Shown here in pieces: positions 57,406 through 64,000 of a stretch of 64,000 bases of DNA; position 1 is the stretch's first letter, and the number at the start of each line of letters is the position of its first letter. The translations under genes and the position numbers were made by a program. The stretch comes from Triops longicaudatus (taxonomy: Eukaryota; Arthropoda; Branchiopoda; Notostraca; Triopsidae), in contig JAGQDJ010000206.1 in assembly GCA_022885665.1 (NCBI GenBank), forward strand, positions 1-64,000, given 5' to 3'. Under the pieces are notes generated by a model. The model ran no database searches and had not been told where the DNA came from. It worked only from the letters and a program-made list of their open reading frames with translations.

Positions 57406-60400
57406 ATGGAATTCCCCCACTGGTCCACTATACGTAACGTAGTCTTTTTATACGATCTAAGTATTACGGTCGAAACCTTAATTCCAACACGTGTTGATTC
57501 GAACTCTAACAATGACAACTCCTTAGTCCGGTACTTGTCTTTATGCACAATTCGTATCCTAAAACAACTCGTTAGCTCCTCCTCAAACCCTAAGCATGAC
57601 GAAGACATCCACTGGGGCTTCAAATTCTTCGATTCGGGTCAAGACACGTTCGGCGTCCAATGTCAAAACTTTCGTCCCTTAACTGCCTCCACTTTTGAAG
57701 AATTCGAAGAAGCTTTAACCGTCAAGTACCGTAACTCCGCCCCTGCAGGGCGTCAGAGACGGTTATCGGAAGCCAGTCGGATCGACCTGACTCCGCCCAA
57801 AAGCACCGCCCCTGCCCTAAGACTCCAAAAAGCGCTGCACGAAATTTTGGCCGATTTTTCGTGGCAAATGCGCTCGCAAGCTTCCTCCAACGCCGTTTTT
57901 GTACTGACTCCAGCCCCAACAGATGATGTTTTACCTGCGTATTGCCATTTGCCAGCGAATAAAGACGGTTCCGTAACGTCGAACGGGTTTAAACACAGCA
58001 TTTTGCCGCTAAAACTTTTTAAAAGCTTTGTCCAGGAACATGGTATCCATTTGCATATTATTGACACCGAATCGAAGAGTTTTGAAAGTCTGCAGATCGT
58101 TGGAGGGTGTCTGAAGAAGATGCAGAGCGTGATTCTGCCGCTGACGGCGCTAGTACCTGAATTGACGCAGCTGCCGGTGGCGCTGCCCATCGGAAATCGA
58201 GCGGAACATTGTGAAGCGTGCGAAGAACACGATCTCCCGGAGAGATTAAGGCTTGGATGCCAAAAAGTGGAGTTTAGTTGCATTTGTGCCCACTGTGGCA
58301 GCACTGCGGTGTCGGAAAAGTAATTTGAAACTCTTTAATAAATCAGTAATTTTTTAGCGTCAAGGAGAACACTTCTTGGCGTGCTTGAACCAAACTCCAT
58401 TACAGGAAATGGATTTCGAAGAAAATTGTAATAAATCCAAAAAAAAAAATAGTATTTAAGAAATTACCAATTAAACTTTTACAATTAAACAATTAACATT
58501 AAACATTTAGCGAAAAAGGACGTAGCACTGAAAGAGACAAAATGTAAACATAAATTTTCTAGATTGAAAAATACTTAAAGTACGCTCTAAAGTACTTAAA
58601 AATAAAAATTCGGAAATATTTCAAATAGATATTCGAAAATACTTAACAAATAGTTTTTAAAATACTTAAAAAATTAGGGATTAAGTAAAACAAGAAAATA
58701 AAATCTAAACACTGGACAGCATCAAGCTAGCAACACAACACTAGTCAATTAACACCTTTGTACTTTCGATTTCAACATAAGAAACAATTTTCGAAAAGCC
58801 TACTCTAGTTCTCAACGAAAAATATCCAAAAATAAATCTAAAAATCAAAATCTTATGAAATAAAAGAATTTCAGAAAGCGAAATATAAAAAAAATGTGGG
58901 ATCAATATAAATATAGTATAAATATAGTTTAAATATAAAAATTAAATGAAAGCAAAATTATAAAATAAACAAGCGTTAAAAATTCAATTTTAGACTGGTA
59001 AAGTTTAAGAATTCGAATAATAATTGACCTTTTTCTGTACAGGAGCGATAAAGAAGAGGAAATCGCGGTACTGGGTCAGATTACAACGCATTTAGTGCCT
59101 CAGTTGGTCCGAAGTTGGAATCTTTTATGGCTCAAGCCGGTCTCTAACCTTGCTTTGCATTGGCAGAAAGTTTTGGAGCGACTTTATCATCAAAATTCCG
59201 CTTTCGTAAGAGCAGTTTTCTTGCTCCAATGGGCGAAACTGGATTTTTTCGGTTAAAACTTGAATTTTCAAGTATATTTACAGTTATGTGTCTTAAGATA
59301 GGGGTTTTTCCACATTCTAGACAAATTAGCATTAAAATGTCTTAAAAAATGTCGTCGATCGTTAGAAACAGGCAATTTGTGTGTTTAAGTACAGGTTTCC
59401 AAAGATTTCGGTAGAAATAACGTGTTATTCTCGATAAGAAAATTAGTTAAATTGTTACTTATAGGATTTGTGTTATTTTACCTCTCAAGAGAAAGAACGT
59501 TGGACTTTCTGCAGAAATTAGCATGGAAAAGTCTTTCGAAAGGCTATAGATCTTCAGAAACAGGAAATTTGACTATTTTTGTTGCAATTTTGAGAGATTT
59601 GACTAGAAATAACGCTACTTTTTGTTCAAGAAGTTAATTACCATTAATTTTTCATAGTTTACATGAAACTGCACTCTCGATTACTATTGTAGATTCTGAA
59701 GAACTTGGCATGAAAACGTCATTGAAAAAGGTTCAAAAGTTTTTAAAAGCAAGAAATGGAGCATTTGGCAGAAATGTCAGAAGTTTTGCACTATAAGTAA
59801 CGTCTTTTTCTTTGCCAAAAGTGCTTTCAATTGACTTTTTAAAGCGTATAAGCAATCCTACTTCTTAAGAGAAAGAACTTTTACCTTTCTAAGGAAATTA
59901 AAACTAAAATGACTTTGAGAAAAATGTTTTTAAGATTAAAAAGCAAGAAGTTTGAGTACTTTCGTAAAAATTGTCGATTCTTTCAGAAAAAAAAACTCGT
60001 TGTTCTCGGTCAGGATGTTGATTAAATTGACTAGTCTAATTCTGCTTTTGAAAGTTGTCAAAATGGACGAAAAATGTAGGAAATTTCATAAAAGTAGTTT
60101 GAAGAAAGTTTTAAAGTCTTGCAGAATAGTAATTTTAAGCATTGTAGACAAGATTTTCGCGACAAATTTTGTCGATTAGGCGTCATTGTTTCCTCATTCA
60201 ACTAGTTTAACTAGTTAAATAAATTTTCTCATTGAGAAATTTATTTTCGATTTTTTTACGCATTTTTACATAGTTTCTTAATATATTTTTTTATCATTTC
60301 TAGAGCAGTTTCATAGAAAACGGCATAAGAAAATGTCAAAAAAAGTCTTAAAAGCAAGAAACAAATGCATCAAAATGCAATTTTCTAAAGTTTTCATTTA

Positions 60401-63400
60401 AATTAACAAAAATTAATGTACTTAATGAAAAATTTAAAAAATGTACCCTTTTCACGTTTAAGTCTTAAAAGTTGACTGGCAAACTAACTAAAATCAACGC
60501 AATTCAAAACTTTTAAGACTTTTAAAGCGTTTTAAACAAGAAAATGTGATGTTTTTTAAAATATGGTCGATTTTGTTGCGTATTTGTATGTTTTCCAAGG
60601 TTGTCAAGTGGCGAGACAAGGATTTTCTCCTCTTACCGGTGCAGGGAGCCAAAGAAATGGCGGCCGTGATGCAAAGCTGCGTGCCACTGCGTGATTTCAC
60701 TCCCGTGCCTCCTATTCCGCGAAATCCTGGCCCTAATTCTGATCTTCCCTTAGTTAGTTACGCGCCTGGAATCTTGAAACCGTCCAAAATGCGTTATTTG
60801 CACAAGTAAAAATAATTTAGCTGTTATTTCTCGATACATTTCGTTCTACTCCTATTTTGTATGTTATTTTGATTTTTTAAAATATTTTGATTTTATTATA
60901 TATTATTTATATACTTTTATTAAGTTAGACTTTTTTATTTATTCATTTCTTTCTTTTTTTCTTTCTAGTCGCTAATTCTTGCCAAAGTCATTTCCTGTAT
61001 TGTATACAGATGATTTTCTTTTTTTAAAAAAATTCGTTAAGTTTAAAGTTATGATTTTTTTCGCAAAATGGTTTCAATAAAAGTGCTAAAATCGTATTTG
61101 TTCAAAACATTAAGGGAAAAAAATAATTATAATGAAATTAATCCATTTTTCCTTGTTTTTAGGCCCAAGACACCAGAAAAAGCCCAAGAAATGCTCGCAG
61201 CCCTGAAGCAGCGTTATGCCAGTGGCCTCTTGCGGCAGAAAACGTCCATCTCGCTGCCACCACCGCGTCCGGTTCTGCGTCGTCGCCGATCCAACGAATC
61301 CTTAATGTCTTCCGTCTCCAGAGTGCCTTCAGAAACGGGCAGTGGTGGCAGCAAAGCGAGCAAAAGCACCGTGAACACGTTGAGATCACGTGGATCGGCC
61401 ATGTTGCAAAAAAGCATTGAAGTAAAACACTGGATTTTGTCAAATTTTATTTTCGTTATTTTTTTTTTATTTGTAAATTTTATTTTTTTATTATTTGCGT
61501 TTCTACAGATTTTTTTTATTTTATTAAATAGGCGCGGCATAAAGGGCATCAAGAGACGAAAGAAAAAGCCAAGAAAGAGCAAGAATTGGCTGAGCAGAAG
61601 GAAAACTCGAAACTGCAGCTAAAGAAGCAATGGACGGAAACTGTGCAGCTCCGAATCACCACGTACGAGCAAACGGCCACGTTGAAAGATTTGGAACAGT
61701 TTGCGCAAGGCTTGCTGCAAATAAAAGAAGCGTTTGTGTGGAAAGATGAGGTCGAAATGCAGTCCTGGGATCTGGCTAGTTTGGCCCAAGGCTTCGTTGG
61801 ATGCGTTCTGAGACGGACCAAGCAAAATGTACGCTGTATTGCGCGTTTTTTTACTTATTATTTTAATATTTTATGTATAGTATACTTTTTTATAATATAG
61901 TTTATTCAGTAATTTACTGACAATCAATCTTTTGTATAGCTTTTTAAATTTTGGTTAACTTTAGTTAGTTTCTTTAATATTTATCTAATTTTCTAAAGTT
62001 GTTTGTTTTCTAATATTTTCAGTATCTTCGTGACTTGCGATTTTTGGAGCGTCTTAGAGATCTTTTTGTGTTTACGTGTTTAGGTTTGCTTATATTCATG
62101 ATTTATAGCAGTTTTGCTGCAAGTACACGTATTTTACATGTTATTCTGATTTGTAACCAATCCTTGTGTAGAGTTCAATGTTTCGGCTAGCTGTAATTAG
62201 TTTCGGGGATTTTTTTTTGTTTTTTTGCAGTATCCGACGTAGGGTCGCGCCTGTTGTCGGATTCCTTTATTTGTACAACCAATTGCACTAGTAAATCTAA
62301 CACCACCTTTCTGGAATATTTATTTACTTTTTTTCATTCTTTATTTTCTGGTATTTTTCTTAAGAATTAAATTTAATTTAGGTTTATTTTTATTTAAATT
62401 TATTAGATTAATTAAATATAATAAGGCTTAGGGTTTCAGCATTTTCGTGTATTTTTGCGAATTTTTTTAGAGACCTTTTTGTGTTCAGTAGCTAGTGTTT
62501 ATGTTAATTTTTATTTATGTTTGTGATTTGTGTTCAGCAGTTTGTCTATAAGTACACGTTTTTCGAATGTTTTTATTTATTATCAACCTTACATATTTTT
62601 AAAAAATGTCCGTGTTTTCATTATTTCTGGGATGTTTGCTTACTTTTTAGGATTTGTTTTCATAGGTTTTAATATATTTAGGATGCAGTGAAAGTTCAAT
62701 GATTTTCAAATAATTGTTTCCTGAATTTTTTTTTTTTTAAAGATCTTTCTGTGTTTAGTAATATTTTTGTAAACATGTATATTTTGCATTTCGTAGACCC
62801 TTTTATTGCATTTTTATTGTTTTTGCGTATTTTTATGTGGACTTGTTTTTAAATCGGCTCAAATTGCTGTATTTATTATTTTTTTTTCTGAAATAATGAC
62901 TTGTTTTACAATTTAGTGATTCAACGTTTCAATGTGTTTTTGGATGAATTGCTGGTAAATAACGTCAAGAACGTTTCTATGTTTGAATCAATGTTGTGTC
63001 ATTTTGTATTACTTCTTTTCCAGGACCGTGATTTGGAAGCATTGTTGGAGAAACTGACGCTCCCGCCATCTGTGATCAAGCAGCGCGACTGGCAGACGAA
63101 CTTTAAGCTACGGGAGTACCAGTTCCAAGTGTTGCTCACTTTAGACTTGCTTTGGGTAACGAACTGAAACCTTTTCGTGTTTAAAAACTATAAAAAATAT
63201 TGTTTAAAATTTCAAATAACATTTTTCAAGTTTAAAAATATACGTATAAAAATTACAAAATATTCTAAAGACATAAAATATATTTTTTAAAAAATTTAAA
63301 AATGCTTTGAAACGTTCTGGAAAATATCTAAAAAATCAAAAGCGTTTTTAGTGTTTGAATATTAATTTCTATAATTGTTGAATAGACGTTTCCAAGCAAG

Positions 63401-63507
63401 GATAACGCAGACGCAGTGGACAACGTCAGTACCTGCTTACGTTTTCTAAGTTTGCAAGCGTCGGCGCAGTTGATGAAAGGATTCTTGGAACAAACTGTTG
63501 TCGAGTT
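57406..63507 (+). CDS. TICRR: Treslin/TICRR, replication-origin firing factor, 5' part
   Basis: Nuclear protein that, with TopBP1 and MTBP, loads Cdc45 to fire origins under CDK control (yeast Sld3 counterpart). Exons 57406-58319, 59043-59205, 60645-60805, 61163-61421, 61532-61828, 63024-63155, 63386-63507 give 682 codons; the gene continues to the right. N-terminal fold: VVFLYD (12-17), IHWGFKFFDS (68-77, cf. vertebrate VHWAFKFFDS) and TFEEFEEAL. Later: PKTPEKAQEMLAALKQRYAS, a charged coiled stretch, then FKLREYQFQVLLTLDLLW, matching the conserved vertebrate VRECQLQVFLRLE segment of the Sld3-like domain. Start is the first in-frame ATG, next to the conserved block. Odd: a cluster of seven cysteines at 269-297 (CEACEEHD, FSCICAHCGS) that could bind zinc and that I do not recall from vertebrate Treslin. 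An extra exon in the 61829-63023 intron cannot be excluded. Confidence 0.85.
59200..60400 (+). repeat. Degenerate tandem repeats in TICRR intron
   Basis: Blocks of the form AGAGAAAGAAC-x-TTTCT-x-GAAATTA, GCATGAAAA, AAAAGCAAGAA, AAATTTTGT recur about every 170-200 bp (near 59490, 59700, 59870, 60050 and 60310). Old, AT-rich, noncoding. Confidence 0.4.
62040..62800 (+). repeat. Degenerate repeat in TICRR intron 61829-63023
   Basis: TTAGAGATCTTTTTGTGTTTA, then CAGCAGTTTTGCTGCAAGTA and CACGT, near 62056, recur as a diverged copy near 62470 and in part near 62740. AT-rich, noncoding. Confidence 0.4.
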
Positions 63508-64000
63508 GTAAGAAATGCTTTCTTAAATCCTGCAATTTTATTTATTAGCTAAAAAAAATACTGTATTAAAGAAAGAAAATCACAACTCATGCTTTGAAGT
63601 ATTTCGTTTTACTTGTTTATTAATTATTATTATTATTTTGTCTGTCGATTTGTAAACTTAATTTTTATCGTTCGGTATTCCGGTATTATTTCTGTGGTAT
63701 TTCTCAAGCGTTTTGAATTTAGCTTTCTTTCTTATTCTTTATTTTTCTTTAATTTCGTACGTTTTCTTGTTGCCCATCAGCATGTTTATTATAATTTGTA
63801 TTTCATTTTATTTCTTTGATGTATTTTGATATTTTTAATAATTTAGTATTCATTTTAAACTATTTTTTCCCCGTGGAATCCGTAATTCTTGCTAAGTTTT
63901 TCCATTACATTAGTTTCCTCCTATTAATATTTTCCATTCTTTAATTTCTACCTAATTCTTTCGAATGTATTATTATTATTATTATTTGAACTATCTGGGA
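63508..64000. other. TICRR intron running off the window
   Basis: After the GTAAGAA donor at 63508 the sequence is AT-rich with a (TTA)n/(ATT)n run near 63970. No further exon recognised before the edge. Confidence 0.6.

Noticed and set aside
1..64000. CRISPR arrays, operons, bacterial promoters or Shine-Dalgarno sites
   Set aside because: The window is intron-containing eukaryotic DNA; repeats seen are satellites and transposon remains without spacer structure.

Overview
The window is eukaryotic nuclear DNA from an invertebrate. The AT-rich background, compact GT-AG introns (many under 150 bp), insulin-family cluster and protein sequences suggest a protostome animal, most likely an arthropod. 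No marker fixes the species. Exon coordinates below were derived by hand from splice consensus, reading frame and phase. Every multi-exon model sums to an open frame.

Layout, left to right: the 3' half of COPB1 (coatomer beta, + strand, 69-4534); an SLC16-type monocarboxylate transporter (+, 5078-9908); a receptor tyrosine-phosphatase-like gene with a substituted catalytic centre (-, 10416-15347); a broken duplicate of the SLC16 last exon (17080-17234); an insulin/IGF-like gene with a very basic tail (+, 18648-20478); an insulin array whose seven exons join in frame into one 314-residue precursor with three B-A units (+, 21036-29833); a small secreted four-cysteine peptide gene, tail to tail with it (-, 30058-31116); cytosolic dipeptidase CNDP2 (-, 31959-36223); about 8 kb of mostly noncoding DNA with a few exon-like relics; MEX3, a two-KH and RING RNA-binding protein (+, 44532-50682); about 6.7 kb of noncoding DNA; and the 5' part of TICRR/Treslin (+, 57406 to beyond the right edge).

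The most unusual locus is the insulin array. Only unit 1 has a TATA box, start codon and signal peptide. Units 2 and 3 begin with splice acceptors and have no start of their own. Every B exon ends in phase 1 and every A exon in phase 2, so units chain seamlessly. Each A-exon donor starts with GTAA in phase 2, so retaining an intron gives an immediate stop; splicing could therefore choose how many insulins are made. The 6.5 kb intron between units 1 and 2 is filled by a degenerate satellite and a dead hAT transposon, itself hit by a small hAT-type element with an intact 8-bp target duplication.

The housekeeping genes (COPB1, CNDP2, TICRR, MEX3) are unrelated to each other in pathway. The insulin-like genes and the four-cysteine peptide form a secreted-signal cluster. 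Several introns carry old, diverged tandem repeats, and a dispersed repeat with a GCGTAAGTCGAGG-like core occurs across the window.
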